Positions 48,352-59,479 are shown, numbered from the stretch's first letter. The stretch is 64,000 bases of DNA from Chloroflexota bacterium (GCA_026713485.1 JAPOOK010000048.1:1-64000), one strand, 5' to 3'. The notes: a model not told the origin generated them from the letters alone. Translations and numbers: made by a program.

Positions 48352-49653
48352 ATGAGCGGCCCCGGCGCCGCGACACAGTCCCAGGCTTCAAACCGTTCCG
48401 GATGGGTAGTTATGTCCGCCCTGTGGGCGGTCGACGGCACATCGACGGTGATGATCTTTCTGATCGGTCTGACGCTGCCGGAGATTCGTAACGAATTCAA
48501 TATCAGCCCGGTCCAGGAAGGATATCTGGGTTCGGCGTTCTTTGTTGCCCTGACAACCCTCTCCCTGCCGTCCGCGATTTGGATGTCCCGGTTCAGCCCG
48601 CGCATCGTGACACTGCTGGCCCTGATTGGCATGACGATCACGGCGGTCTTGCAGGGCATCGCGCCGAATTACTGGATTCTTCTGGCCGCGAGGCTGATGT
48701 TCATGTACGCGCTTGTGTCCCGGACGCAAGCAGAGGTGATGCTCATCCAGCAATGGTTCAGCGGCCCGCGCATTGCCACCCTGAACTCCATCACTGTCGC
48801 GAGCTTCGGCATCGGCCAGCTAGCTGCAATCGGGCTCGTGCCGATCCTCATGCCTCATGTCGGAGGGTGGCGTGGGATTCATCTCCTGCTTGCCGTCGTC
48901 TACGCCGCCGTTGCAATTATCTGGTTCATGGTCGGACGTGAGCGTAGGTATCAATCTTCCGAGACGGCCCGGTTTGCGCAGCTGCCCGCAGAGAGTTCAG
49001 GCGGGGCGGCGGGCGTGTTACGGCGACACCCGATTCTGTTCCTTATTGCCTCAACGCAGTTTGGCGGGGCGATGGCGTGGGCATCGTTCGTGACATTTTT
49101 TCCGACGTTCGCCCAAGAGGAACATGGCTTATCGCTGATCACGGTGGGCCTGCTATTTTCGGCATTCCCCATTGGGGGCACCATTGGCTCCCTCAGCGTT
49201 GGCCCTTTGTCCAATTTCTTCCGACGGCGAAAACCGTTCATCTTCGTCCAGGGATTCATCATGCCCGTCCTCTATGTGACGATCCTCTCCCTGGGGCCGG
49301 ACAACCCTTTGTTGTCCTGGCTGCCCGATAGTTTCTTATCGTCGAATTCATGGACGCTCGCGCTGTTACCCTTCCTGGTGATCCAGGGGATGATGACGTC
49401 ATCCGTGGTGCCGATGATCATGACGGTCCCGTTCGATATGCAGTTCAGGCCGCGTGAAGTTGCGGTCGCGGTGGGCCTCATCAGGACGATCACGCCGCTC
49501 GGCTCCACCATCGGCCCGGTACTCGCAGGCGCGCTACAGGAGGGCACGGGGTCGCTGGGGACAGCCCTGTTCATCGTGCTGCCCGTTTCAGTCACAGTAG
49601 GCCTGATCGGCATACTCCTGCCGGAATCCCACCCATCACGAAGAGTGGGGTAG
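48352..49653 (+). CDS. Major facilitator superfamily transporter
   Basis: 12-TM pattern, RIVTLLALIGMTITAVLQG; downstream of the thiolase/DUF35 pair. Confidence 0.87.
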   Translation: MSGPGAATQSQASNRSGWVVMSALWAVDGTSTVMIFLIGLTLPEIRNEFNISPVQEGYLGSAFFVALTTLSLPSAIWMSRFSPRIVTLLALIGMTITAVLQGIAPNYWILLAARLMFMYALVSRTQAEVMLIQQWFSGPRIATLNSITVASFGIGQLAAIGLVPILMPHVGGWRGIHLLLAVVYAAVAIIWFMVGRERRYQSSETARFAQLPAESSGGAAGVLRRHPILFLIASTQFGGAMAWASFVTFFPTFAQEEHGLSLITVGLLFSAFPIGGTIGSLSVGPLSNFFRRRKPFIFVQGFIMPVLYVTILSLGPDNPLLSWLPDSFLSSNSWTLALLPFLVIQGMMTSSVVPMIMTVPFDMQFRPREVAVAVGLIRTITPLGSTIGPVLAGALQEGTGSLGTALFIVLPVSVTVGLIGILLPESHPSRRVG

Positions 49654-49731
49654 GGACAAATCACCGCAAAGGCAGCCCCCCGTTCGCCCTGAGCTTGTCG
49701 AAGGGCTTGAGTAAGGGGCTGCCGGTCGCTG

Positions 49732-50523
49732 CTACCGCCCCTTCCACTCCGGCGTGCGGCGCTCCGCGAATGCGGCGGGGCCGACGGCAGCATCTTCGCT
49801 GCCGAGAACCTTCGCGCTCAACTCCTGCGCGAACCGGTAGGAATACTCCGGCGGCATGCTGCGCCCCACGTACGCAATCTGCTTGATCGCCTGCACGGCC
49901 ATCGGTGCGCAGAGCTTGACCTCTTCCGCGATGCCCTGCGCGGCCTCCATCAGGGAATCGCGGTCCGGGTACACCTCCTGGATGAGGCCGTTTCGCAGAG
50001 CCACTTCCGTGTTGATGCGACTGCCCGTCAGCATCATCCGTAGCGCGTCACCCGTCGGAACCATTCGCATCATGTGATGCAAACCGTACGCAGGCATGAT
50101 GCTCCAGCGCGGCTCAGGCAGACCGAACTGCGACTTCTCCGTCGCAATGCGGATATCTGTCTGCATGGCAAGCTCAAGGCCCCCCGCAACGCAGTAGCCG
50201 TCAATGGCTGAGATAATCGGCTTCCAGACGTTCAGGTCCGTGATGAATCGTGAACCGGGGCCCCTCGATTCAAACTGAGAGAGTCCCTCTGCCTGCCTGC
50301 CGCTGACCTCTTTGAGGTCCGCGCCGGCAGAAAATGCGCGTCCCCCAGCCCCGGTAAGGATGGCAACGAGCAGGTCGTCATCGTCGCGGAAATCGCTCCA
50401 AATCTCATAGAGGCGTGCCCCCACCGCTGAGTTGAGGGCGTTCATCGCCTCCGGTCGATTCAATGTCACATATGCGATGCGATCCCGCTTCTCGTACAGA
50501 ACTACGTCTGATGAACCTGTCAT
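49732..50523 (-). CDS. Enoyl-CoA hydratase/isomerase
   Basis: IAYVTLNRPEAMNALNSAVGARL, AGGRAFSAGADLKEVSG, AIDGYCVAGGLELAMQTDIRIATEKSQFGLPE. Confidence 0.94.
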   Translation of the reverse strand: MTGSSDVVLYEKRDRIAYVTLNRPEAMNALNSAVGARLYEIWSDFRDDDDLLVAILTGAGGRAFSAGADLKEVSGRQAEGLSQFESRGPGSRFITDLNVWKPIISAIDGYCVAGGLELAMQTDIRIATEKSQFGLPEPRWSIMPAYGLHHMMRMVPTGDALRMMLTGSRINTEVALRNGLIQEVYPDRDSLMEAAQGIAEEVKLCAPMAVQAIKQIAYVGRSMPPEYSYRFAQELSAKVLGSEDAAVGPAAFAERRTPEWKGR

Positions 50524-50638
50524 GGCTATCTGCTCCTTCCGGCTTTCCAGCCGCTCCCCATATGACCCTCAGATGGGACGGTAACGAGCCGCCCGCCAAC
50601 CGTCAACCGCAGCCTAATGCCGTATTGTAGTTAGTGCG

Positions 50639-51952
50639 ATGGTCTTTCTGTTGCAAGCTTTGTTTGGCCGCGGCCCTCTGCGATCCTTCCAGTCAGGCGA
50701 CTACACCCTTTTCTGGTTGTCGTCCGTCGCTGCCATCATTTCACATATGATGCTCCTCCTCTTCCGGGGGTGGGTCGCGCTTGAGTTAACAGATTCCCCT
50801 GAGATTGTTGCCGCCGCGGCAACTGCTGGAGAACTGCCGTCCCTCATCCTCTCCCTGCCCGGAGGTGTTCTGGCCGATAGGTTCAGCCGAAAGTGGATTC
50901 TCATTGTCACCGAGATCGTGACAATCCTCGCCCTGCTGGGCTTCGTTGTGCTGCTCGCGATCGACCAGATGGAAGTCTGGAGTCTCTTCGTTCTCTCAGC
51001 GATAGCGGGCATCGCATTCGCCGTTGCCATTCCCTCGCGTATGGCCGTCGTGCCCAATCTTGTCAGCCGGGACAACATGGCCAATGGCATTGCCCTGTCC
51101 TCCATCATGTTCAGCGGTGGCATGTTGGTAGGCAGCTTTATCGGTGGCCGCATATTTGATGAATTCGGAGGCGCCACGGCCTTTGGCACCGCCGCTGTCA
51201 TGTCCATCGCTTCGATCGTCTTCCTGCTCTTCGTCAATACGCGCCAGGATGTCCGCGAAGGGAACAAGACGCTGATGACCGTCTGGACTGACACTGTTGA
51301 AGGCGCCGCCTTTGTCTGGCGTTACAAGGTCATCCTCGGATTGATGACGGTAGCCGGGGTGGCCATCATTTTTGGTTCGCCATACCAGACACAACTTGTT
51401 GTCTTTGCCCGTGACGTTCTCAACCAGGGCGCGACGGTGGCGGGCGACCTTGGCGCGGCGGCGGGGGCTGGATCAATGACAGGATCCATCGTCCTTGCGA
51501 CGTTTAGCAGTCCACGCGCAATTCGCAACCTGATTGTGTTTGGCGGCATAGGCTTTGCCTTCGCCCTCATAGCCTTTAGCTTCTCTGAAATCCTCACGCT
51601 CTCCCTCCTCTTCGCGTACATCGCAGGGTTCGGCTTCCAGTCCTGCCTTGTGGCCACCACCGCGCGGGCGCAATTCCTAATCAGCGACTCCATGCGAGGC
51701 CGCCTCTCTGCGATTCGCACAACGACGTGGGGAGCCTCACCCGTGGGATTCACCATGATCGGCTGGCTCGCGGAAAACTATGGAGCGCCAACCGCAACCG
51801 CAATCATGGGAGCAATCACACTTGGCCTGGTAATCGTGAGTCTGTTGATTTTCAGGTCGCTACGCAGCACAGCCGCGCCTGACCGACTATATGGCGATGA
51901 AAAGGAAACCGGAGATGAAGATATGGCGTCATATTCCCGGGGCGTCACCTAG
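50639..51952 (+). CDS. Major facilitator superfamily (enterobactin exporter-like) transporter
   Basis: LFWLSSVAAIISHMML, GVLADRFSRKWILI, AIPSRMAVVPNLVSRDNMANGIALSSIMF. Confidence 0.9.
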   Translation: MVFLLQALFGRGPLRSFQSGDYTLFWLSSVAAIISHMMLLLFRGWVALELTDSPEIVAAAATAGELPSLILSLPGGVLADRFSRKWILIVTEIVTILALLGFVVLLAIDQMEVWSLFVLSAIAGIAFAVAIPSRMAVVPNLVSRDNMANGIALSSIMFSGGMLVGSFIGGRIFDEFGGATAFGTAAVMSIASIVFLLFVNTRQDVREGNKTLMTVWTDTVEGAAFVWRYKVILGLMTVAGVAIIFGSPYQTQLVVFARDVLNQGATVAGDLGAAAGAGSMTGSIVLATFSSPRAIRNLIVFGGIGFAFALIAFSFSEILTLSLLFAYIAGFGFQSCLVATTARAQFLISDSMRGRLSAIRTTTWGASPVGFTMIGWLAENYGAPTATAIMGAITLGLVIVSLLIFRSLRSTAAPDRLYGDEKETGDEDMASYSRGVT

Positions 51953-51959
51953 ACCTTCG

Positions 51960-52742
51960 TTACGTCAGGATGTCCCGCCCCAGCACCCTCTGAATGGTTG
52001 CCGTAGTCGTCTCCGCAACCTCATCTACTGATATCCCCTTTAGCTCCGCCACCTTTGCCGCGACCATCGGCACGTCTCGCGGCTCAGTCCAATTGTTGCG
52101 GTTCTTCTTGTACGGCTGCGGATACGAATCCGTTTCAAGCACGATGGACTCCAGCGGCGCGTGTTTCTCAATGATTTCCTGCAGATCAGGCAGCCGTAGC
52201 AGCGGCTTTGCCAGCGAGAGATAGATGCCCTGGTTCAGGCACGCATGAGCATAACCGAGCGGCCCCTGGAAATAGTGCGCGACCACAGGAACTTTGTTGC
52301 CAACCTCTTCCGCAATGATCCGCAGAGGCTCCATACCGGCCTCGCGATTGTGGAAAATCACGGGCAGATTCAGTTCAACCGCCAAACGCAGCTGCGCTCG
52401 AAAAGCCTGTTCCTGCGCCACCCTGTCCGGTCGACCCGGCTCCCAATCGAGCCCGACCTCGCTGATGCAGACAACCCGCTCATGTGAGGCCAATTCACGC
52501 AACCGCGCAATTTCGCTATCCGAAAGCGGACCGGATATATCCATCGGATGGACGCCCACGCCTGCCCACACCACGCCGGGAAACTGCTCCGCCAATTGCA
52601 CACAACGTTCTGACGATTCAATCGTCACGCCGGCCGCGATGATGGCCCCAACACCAGCCTCTTCCGCCCGCGCAACAATGTCTGGCCACTCATCGGCGTC
52701 GTGCTGGTCAATATGCGTGTGCGCGTCAATAAACGTCGCCAT
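51960..52742 (-). CDS. tatD: TatD-family metal-dependent hydrolase
   Basis: FIDAHTHIDQHDADEW, ISEVGLDW, VIFHNREAG, VLETDSYPQPY. Confidence 0.92.
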   Translation of the reverse strand: MATFIDAHTHIDQHDADEWPDIVARAEEAGVGAIIAAGVTIESSERCVQLAEQFPGVVWAGVGVHPMDISGPLSDSEIARLRELASHERVVCISEVGLDWEPGRPDRVAQEQAFRAQLRLAVELNLPVIFHNREAGMEPLRIIAEEVGNKVPVVAHYFQGPLGYAHACLNQGIYLSLAKPLLRLPDLQEIIEKHAPLESIVLETDSYPQPYKKNRNNWTEPRDVPMVAAKVAELKGISVDEVAETTTATIQRVLGRDILT

Positions 52743-52821
52743 CCGGCCTCCTCAGCGGGTCCCGTTACCGTCGCAAACAAGTATAATTCGCTGAATTGGG
52801 GTTCAAGGGGAGGGTTGGCGC

Positions 52822-55800
52822 GTGTCGCCATGGCGGCTGGCCTGGAGACAAACAAGGGGCAATAGAGCGCTGGCGCTCGTGGCATCCCTTGGCATCCTTC
52901 TCACAATCACTCTCTCAGTTCTCGGCCCTCTCTACCTCAACACGGTCGAACGCCTCGCGTTCCGGGACTACCTCGAACGGAATTCCTCTAACCTGGATAC
53001 CTTCGTCGCGACAGGCTTTTCCACGTTCGAACCGGAGCAATATAACGCCACACGCAACGTTATCCTTAACGCCGCCGAGGACACGCTTGGCGACGCGCTG
53101 GATCGTCGCGGCGTCTACTCCACCGCCTTTCCCATCCGCACTGCGCTCATCGACACGGATGAGTCGGACGCCATATCGACGCTGACCTCTCGTACCGGCC
53201 TGGACGACAAGGTTAATGTCGTTGAAGGTCGCCGTGCGCAATTCGTCTCAAACGGTCCTATCGAGGTCATGCTTGGGAGGCAAGCCGCCGAGAAGACCGG
53301 ATTCCAGGTTGGCCAGCAATTCCGGCTCAACCCCCGGCTCCCACCGCCCGCAATGCCCTATGACGCCATCCTCGTGGGCATCGTTGAGCCGGTGGATCCG
53401 CAGGAGCGGTACTGGTTCCAGGTCGGTGGTCTCTTCTACGAGCGATTGGATGCCGAGCCCAACGATGCCGGTCTCTGGATGATTAGCTTGTTCCTGCCCG
53501 AAGAGACGCTGGTCAACCGCATCGGTGCTGAAACCCCGTCCCTGCTCGGCAACGTCACGGACACCCTCTACATCAACCCGGATCGCCTTCTGGACATGGG
53601 GCTTTCCAACGCTGACGCGGCCGTAGCGGAACTGCAGGGCAGACTCACCTCAGATGCATCCCGCAGCCTCTTTCTATCCCTGCTCGCGAACAGCCTGCCC
53701 GATTACCGCGATGAGGTCGCTCGCAACCAGATGCCGCTCGTTATCGTCCTCGTCATTGTGGGCACAATCTTGCTCTATGCCTTGACGATGATCGCGTTCA
53801 CCGTCGGTCGGACAACCGAGGGCGTTGTCGGCCTCCTGCGGAGCAGGGGAGCAGGGGGACGTAGAACGGTGACACTCATCCTCGCTTGGGCGCTGGGCGC
53901 GACCGTCCTGTCTGCAGCCCTCGCCCCCCTGATCGCCTACGGAGCAATTCGAGGGTTGGGTGAACTTGGCGCGTGGAAAGCCGCCCTTGATGGCGCGATT
54001 CTGATGCCCACGCCAATCGTTCCCGTTCTGCCGTGGCTCGCAGCAGGCGTAGCCGTGACCATCGTCATCATGGCCGTACCGGTCATCAGTGCCTCACGCG
54101 TCCCCGTTTCCACCCTCCAGAGCGAGCGATCCCGACCGACAAATCTCCCGTGGTTCCGCCGCCTGCATCTGGATATTGTTCTTCTTGTGATCGCCGCAGC
54201 CATCCTGTGGCAGCTGGAATTACGAGTTGTCGAAGAAGGCGTCGCCGTCGCGCAAACGGATGGCACATCACAGTTGGACCGAACGGTGCTAATCGTTCCG
54301 ATTGCAATGACACTTGCCGTCCTTCTGCTTCTGTATCGCCTGTTGCCATTTGGCATACAGGTTGCCGCCGCCGTCGCCCGCGCCATCGGACGGCTGCCGA
54401 TAGACATGGCGCTGGAACGCATCAACCGCGCCTCCACTCCGGCCGCCGCCCTCGCCGGCCTCCTCTTGCTGTTTGGTGTGCTCGGAGTATTCGTCGCCAC
54501 CTTTGGCGGGACGCTGGACAAGGCAGCGGCAGACCAGGCGACCTTTCAAGCTGGGGTCGACGTTCGAATCGACCGACATAGCTCGTTCACCGGAAACTCC
54601 TTTGCGGAAGTCACGGAGAATTACCGAGCGTTAGATGGCATCCTTGACGCCTCCCCCGCCTATGCGAGCACGGCAGGACTTGGCTCAGTTCAGGTGGGTA
54701 CGCTCGTCCCGATCATCGGCATCGATCCGTCAACGGTTGGGGGGCTGCTGGAATTCCGTGAAGATTACGCGGAAGTTCCAATGGAAGAATCGCTTATAGA
54801 CCTCGCATTGACCGATGAGTCCCCCGCGCCACCTCGCGTCATTCCGGATGGAACACAGCGCGTAGGCGTGTGGGTGAAACCGGAACTGCCGCAAGCCAAT
54901 CGGTTCTTGTGGCTCCAGATCATTGATGGCCTGGGAAGACCGGACACGTACAGCCTCGGCGCGCTCGACTTTTCCGGCTGGCGATTCCTCGAAACAAGAC
55001 TATCCCGGGGGAGCCAGCCGCCACCCCCAGGCCCCTACACGCTCAACAGCATCATGATCTATGAACCTGTCGAGGGCGCAAATGGCACACCCGGATCCTT
55101 TGAGCTTGACGACTTTATCGCAGTCGATGCCGCGGGAGCACAAACCGTCGTTGAGGACTTTGACCAGGCTGCCGATTGGCTCCCAATCCTCCTAACTGGG
55201 GAGCGGCGTGACGTTATCGGAGCTGGCGCGACTGCAGGAGAGCGCGAGGGCACACTCAGATTCGTTTGGGGACGCGATACTCGTGACGGCGTGCGCGGCA
55301 TCTATATCTCTCCGGGCGCGTCCTCCATACCCATGCTTGCCTCCGCCGACCTCCTGCTGAATCGCGGCTGGCAAATGGGCAGTCTGGCCGCAGTGCATGT
55401 GGCGGATCGACTCGTCCCCATCCGCATCGTGGGCACGCTCACGGCGTTTCCGACAATCGAACCCGGATCGGCCGGATTCCTGGTTGCCAACGGGCAATCC
55501 CTTATCGACCACGTCAACGCCGTCAGCGTCACGAACAAACTCTGGCCGAATCGCGTATTCCTCTCCCTGCCTGACGTGCCGGAGCAGAGAACGGCAATCT
55601 TGGACTTTATCGTGAACGACGAGAGATATACGGGCGAAGTGGTGGATCGCATCGCCATCCAGGAAGAGACACAGCAGAGCCCGCTCGCGTCCGCCGGATG
55701 GCGTGGCATGACACTCATCGCCCTGTTCGCGGGCATAGGAGCCCTGCTGATCGGCGTCGCAGCGCATGCCGCCGGCGCAGCATCGGATCGAGCGCGTGAC

Positions 55801-56118
55801 AACGCCGTGCTGCGCGCTCTGGGCGTCCCACGATTCACCGCGCTATTTTCCTTTGCTGTGGAATACATCTCGATCGTGCTCCCCGCTGGCGCGGGCGCAA
55901 TAGCCGTCGGCATTTACCTGAGCTGGATTCTCGTGCCGAGATTCCAGGGTCTAGCCGGAACAGAGCCTGTGCCCAGCCTGATCCTGTCCCCGGACTGGCA
56001 GGTGGCGGGGCTAGTCATTGGATTGATATGCGCCACGGGCCTTGGCCTGGCCGCTGCCTTGTGGCGCGCATACGTGTCGCAGCCCGTTGCATGGGTACTG
56101 CGCGGGGCGGAGGCGTAG
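52822..56118 (+). CDS. Large FtsX-like ABC transporter permease
   Basis: 1098 aa; FtsX-type TM clusters (VGRTTEGVVGLLRSRGAGGRRTVTLIL; DRARDNAVLRALGVPRFTALFSFAVEY). Confidence 0.87.
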   Translation: MSPWRLAWRQTRGNRALALVASLGILLTITLSVLGPLYLNTVERLAFRDYLERNSSNLDTFVATGFSTFEPEQYNATRNVILNAAEDTLGDALDRRGVYSTAFPIRTALIDTDESDAISTLTSRTGLDDKVNVVEGRRAQFVSNGPIEVMLGRQAAEKTGFQVGQQFRLNPRLPPPAMPYDAILVGIVEPVDPQERYWFQVGGLFYERLDAEPNDAGLWMISLFLPEETLVNRIGAETPSLLGNVTDTLYINPDRLLDMGLSNADAAVAELQGRLTSDASRSLFLSLLANSLPDYRDEVARNQMPLVIVLVIVGTILLYALTMIAFTVGRTTEGVVGLLRSRGAGGRRTVTLILAWALGATVLSAALAPLIAYGAIRGLGELGAWKAALDGAILMPTPIVPVLPWLAAGVAVTIVIMAVPVISASRVPVSTLQSERSRPTNLPWFRRLHLDIVLLVIAAAILWQLELRVVEEGVAVAQTDGTSQLDRTVLIVPIAMTLAVLLLLYRLLPFGIQVAAAVARAIGRLPIDMALERINRASTPAAALAGLLLLFGVLGVFVATFGGTLDKAAADQATFQAGVDVRIDRHSSFTGNSFAEVTENYRALDGILDASPAYASTAGLGSVQVGTLVPIIGIDPSTVGGLLEFREDYAEVPMEESLIDLALTDESPAPPRVIPDGTQRVGVWVKPELPQANRFLWLQIIDGLGRPDTYSLGALDFSGWRFLETRLSRGSQPPPPGPYTLNSIMIYEPVEGANGTPGSFELDDFIAVDAAGAQTVVEDFDQAADWLPILLTGERRDVIGAGATAGEREGTLRFVWGRDTRDGVRGIYISPGASSIPMLASADLLLNRGWQMGSLAAVHVADRLVPIRIVGTLTAFPTIEPGSAGFLVANGQSLIDHVNAVSVTNKLWPNRVFLSLPDVPEQRTAILDFIVNDERYTGEVVDRIAIQEETQQSPLASAGWRGMTLIALFAGIGALLIGVAAHAAGAASDRARDNAVLRALGVPRFTALFSFAVEYISIVLPAGAGAIAVGIYLSWILVPRFQGLAGTEPVPSLILSPDWQVAGLVIGLICATGLGLAAALWRAYVSQPVAWVLRGAEA

Positions 56119-56119
56119 C

Positions 56120-59100
56120 GTGGGCCTACAACTCCTGCCTCTGGTTCTGCGCCGGTTGCGCACGTACGCGCCCCTGTTGCTGCCCGTTCTGCTCGGTTCC
56201 ACCGTCGCCGCCGCGACCATGGCGAGCATCGTCATCTATACACAGGCCCTCCGCGACCTCGGACTGAGCCACGCCGTCAACAACGCCGACGAAAGATCGC
56301 TCGACCTCGAAGTTCATTTCAGGACATCCGGCATCGACCGTGAAGTCTATGAGCGGGCTACGGGCCGCGTACATTCTAGAGTGACGTCGGCATTTGATGG
56401 CCTTGCCGAGCGAGAAGTGTTCAACGTTCGGTCTTCAACATTCCTCGTGCCCACTGACGGTTCCGACGAAGTTGACCTTGAAGTAACACCGCGCTCAATC
56501 TTCCACGTCCTCGAATCAAGCGCGGAACTGCTGGCAATAGAGGGTCGTATGCCGGAGCCGGGCGTCGTTGAAACAGTCGACGGCGTCGCGACCGTTGAGG
56601 CCGTCGCTATGCGGCAGGGCGCGGAGTACCTCAACCTTTCCATCGGCGACACGGTCCCCTTTGTCCCGTTCTGGGAAGACAGGAACAGCAAGATAAATGT
56701 TCGCCTAACCGGTTTAGCTTCCCCCGTCGATCCTGAAGCCCATTACTGGGACTCCCCTGCGCTGCAGAGAATAGTGCGCGAGCCAACACTGCTCAGCACG
56801 CTCCCCGTCATCATCCCTCAGGCCACGCTCGTGGACGTCGTTGGAACGATGTTCGTCAAGGCGGACGGCTCTTTTTACTCGCGCTACCTAACAAATCCTG
56901 CCGACATCCGAGCGGCAGATTCGGAACGTTTCGCGAGGGCAATTGCCAGCCTTAATAGCTCCCTCGGAGCCTCCATGGACGGCTACAGGCAGAACACCGA
57001 GCTCGATGACGTGTTGAATACCTATGACACGCGCATCCGCTTCATCGAAGCGCCCATCGCCATCATGCTATTCCTCGTGACCGCGATGGTTCTATACGCC
57101 ATCGTCTTCCTCGCAGGCCTTGTCACAGACAGGCAGCGGGCGGACGCCGCCCTCCTCCGCAGCAGGGGCGCGCGCACACCGCAGGTTCTCCAGATCTACG
57201 CCGTTCAGGGCTTTCTGGTGACTGCTGCTGCCGCCGCCGCCGCCCCGTTCCTCGCCGCCGGCCTTATCGCGAGCGTCGGTTATTTGCCCGTCTTCTCGTC
57301 CCTCGGTGACGGAGGCCCGCTGCGTGTTTCCGTCTCGCCGCTGGCCTTTGGTCTGGCGGGGGTCGGAGGCTTGCTCGCCTTCGCCGTCCTACTCATTCCC
57401 ACCCTCCGCCTTGCCCGACGGAACCTCCTGGAGGAACGACGCCTCATCGTCCGTCCCAACCAGGTTGGATTCGTCCAGCGCTACTATCTCGACGTTGGTT
57501 TGGCCGCGGCTGGACTCATATTCCTCTGGCAGTTGGGCCAACAGGGTTCCCTCGTTGCGGATACGCTTTCCGGCCAGCAGGGCGCGGACCTCTTCCTGCT
57601 GCTCATACCGACGCTCTTCCTACTATCTGCCGGCCTGCTTCTATTGCGCGTTCTCCCGCTCATAGGCGGGCTCGTCGCGCGCATTGCCGCCCCGGTCTCT
57701 CCAACATGGCTCGCGCTTGGCCTCTGGCAGGTCGGGCGCAACCCGCTGTCCGTCACGAGACTGGTTCTGCTTCTCGTTCTAGCGGCGGGGCTTGGCGCGT
57801 TTGCAGCGAGTTTCGGCGGCACGCTTGATCGTAGCTATGAGGAACGGGCCCGTTATGAAGCCGGCGCAGACGCCCGCGTTGCCAATGCCGCGATTGCGCG
57901 CAACCAGGGGCCAACCCAGGACATGCAGGCCCTCGTGGAATCCCCCGACGGCGTAGCCGCCGCGGCGCGTGTTTTCCGTGCCTCCAGTGGCTTCGCTGCG
58001 GGCTCATCCACTGACCGATTCGAAGTCCTGGCTATCGACGCTCAAACCCTCAAAGATGTGACCTGGTGGCGCGACGATTTCGCGTCAAATTCCCTCGACG
58101 AAACCTTGGACGCCGTAGATGGTGAGGCCATCGAAAACTGGGGCATCGAGCTGCCTGAAGATGCGCGGTACATGGGCGTGTGGGTCCGAAGCGCCAACCA
58201 ACCCGATCCACGCTCGTTCTTGAGGGCCGTGCTTGAAGACGCCAACGGTCGTTTCTTCACCATTTCCCTTGGTACGTTGGAAAGCACGGACTGGACATAC
58301 ATGGAGACGCGGCTTGAGCCACTCGGACGAACGTCATTCGGACGGCGCATCCCCTCCATTCAACCCGCCGCGCCCTTTACGCTGGTGTCCTTGCAGGTGA
58401 GACAGCGTTCCCGGTCTGAGGGTATGTCTGCCGGAGCATTCTTCGTCGACGAGATCATGACCAGAACTGCAGCGGTGGGATCGGAGCCTGTTTCCGTCCG
58501 CCGATTCACAAGCAACGATGATTTGGCCGTCATTCAAATCGGTCCCCTCACGCGCACGGATTCCCTACGGGTGATCGGAGGCGCAGGACGTGATGAGGGC
58601 CCCTCGCTGCTCTTCAGCTGGGGCAGGGCCACGGCATTCGTTCAGCGCGGATTCTACGTTGGTCCGCAGACATATGAACTGCCCATGCTGGTCAGCCCCG
58701 GCATCTTGCGGGCCTCGGGTCTCCGCGTCGGCGACACCCTCGATATTGGCGTCGGCAGCGCTCGGGTCCCCGGCACAATCGTCGGTGTTGTCGACTTCTT
58801 CCCCACTTTGAATCCAACCGAGGGCGCAGGATATGTCATCACAGAGATCCAGGGCCTGCTGCGACACCAGAACCTCGTCGGCCAGGGACAGGAAGAGCAG
58901 GCAAACGAAGTCTGGTACAGGCTCGATGAAGGCTTGGCAGGCGAGGAACGAACTGAGGCCCTCGAGGGCATTTTGCAGACCGCCGGCGCAAGCCAAATCA
59001 TCGACCGCGAGGATTTGATCGCCACCTCGCAGGCAGACCCTCTCGTCGCGGCGGGGTGGGGCGCGCTATTGCTTGTGGCGTATGGCGCGGTACTCTTCCT

Positions 59101-59479
59101 TGGCGGCACCTGCTTTGTTGCCCACTCCATATTGACGGTCGGCGAACGAGGCAGGCAATTCGCCCTGCTCCGCACCATGGGACTCAACGGCCCGCAGATT
59201 CGTGCCGTCGTCTGGTTTGAGCACATGCTCGTCGTCGGCATCGGGATCGGAGCCGGATTCCTGATCGGCCAAAGGACGGGCGCGCTACTTATGCCGTTCC
59301 TTGACCGCACGCAGGACGGCGTCGCCGTCCTCCCTCCATACGTCATCGAGACCAGCGCTTTCTCCATCGGCATCGTCTACGCGCTTATGGCCGTCGTCTT
59401 CATCGCCGCAACCGCATTCGTAGTCCGCATGTACAATACGCTAGCCCTCGGCCAAACTCTCCGAATTGGAGAAGACTGA
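56120..59479 (+). CDS. Large FtsX-like ABC transporter permease (second)
   Basis: DRQRADAALLRSRGARTPQVLQIYAVQG; VGERGRQFALLRTMGLNGPQIRAVVWFEHM; GTG start at 56120 preferred over 56042. Confidence 0.87.
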   Translation: MGLQLLPLVLRRLRTYAPLLLPVLLGSTVAAATMASIVIYTQALRDLGLSHAVNNADERSLDLEVHFRTSGIDREVYERATGRVHSRVTSAFDGLAEREVFNVRSSTFLVPTDGSDEVDLEVTPRSIFHVLESSAELLAIEGRMPEPGVVETVDGVATVEAVAMRQGAEYLNLSIGDTVPFVPFWEDRNSKINVRLTGLASPVDPEAHYWDSPALQRIVREPTLLSTLPVIIPQATLVDVVGTMFVKADGSFYSRYLTNPADIRAADSERFARAIASLNSSLGASMDGYRQNTELDDVLNTYDTRIRFIEAPIAIMLFLVTAMVLYAIVFLAGLVTDRQRADAALLRSRGARTPQVLQIYAVQGFLVTAAAAAAAPFLAAGLIASVGYLPVFSSLGDGGPLRVSVSPLAFGLAGVGGLLAFAVLLIPTLRLARRNLLEERRLIVRPNQVGFVQRYYLDVGLAAAGLIFLWQLGQQGSLVADTLSGQQGADLFLLLIPTLFLLSAGLLLLRVLPLIGGLVARIAAPVSPTWLALGLWQVGRNPLSVTRLVLLLVLAAGLGAFAASFGGTLDRSYEERARYEAGADARVANAAIARNQGPTQDMQALVESPDGVAAAARVFRASSGFAAGSSTDRFEVLAIDAQTLKDVTWWRDDFASNSLDETLDAVDGEAIENWGIELPEDARYMGVWVRSANQPDPRSFLRAVLEDANGRFFTISLGTLESTDWTYMETRLEPLGRTSFGRRIPSIQPAAPFTLVSLQVRQRSRSEGMSAGAFFVDEIMTRTAAVGSEPVSVRRFTSNDDLAVIQIGPLTRTDSLRVIGGAGRDEGPSLLFSWGRATAFVQRGFYVGPQTYELPMLVSPGILRASGLRVGDTLDIGVGSARVPGTIVGVVDFFPTLNPTEGAGYVITEIQGLLRHQNLVGQGQEEQANEVWYRLDEGLAGEERTEALEGILQTAGASQIIDREDLIATSQADPLVAAGWGALLLVAYGAVLFLGGTCFVAHSILTVGERGRQFALLRTMGLNGPQIRAVVWFEHMLVVGIGIGAGFLIGQRTGALLMPFLDRTQDGVAVLPPYVIETSAFSIGIVYALMAVVFIAATAFVVRMYNTLALGQTLRIGED

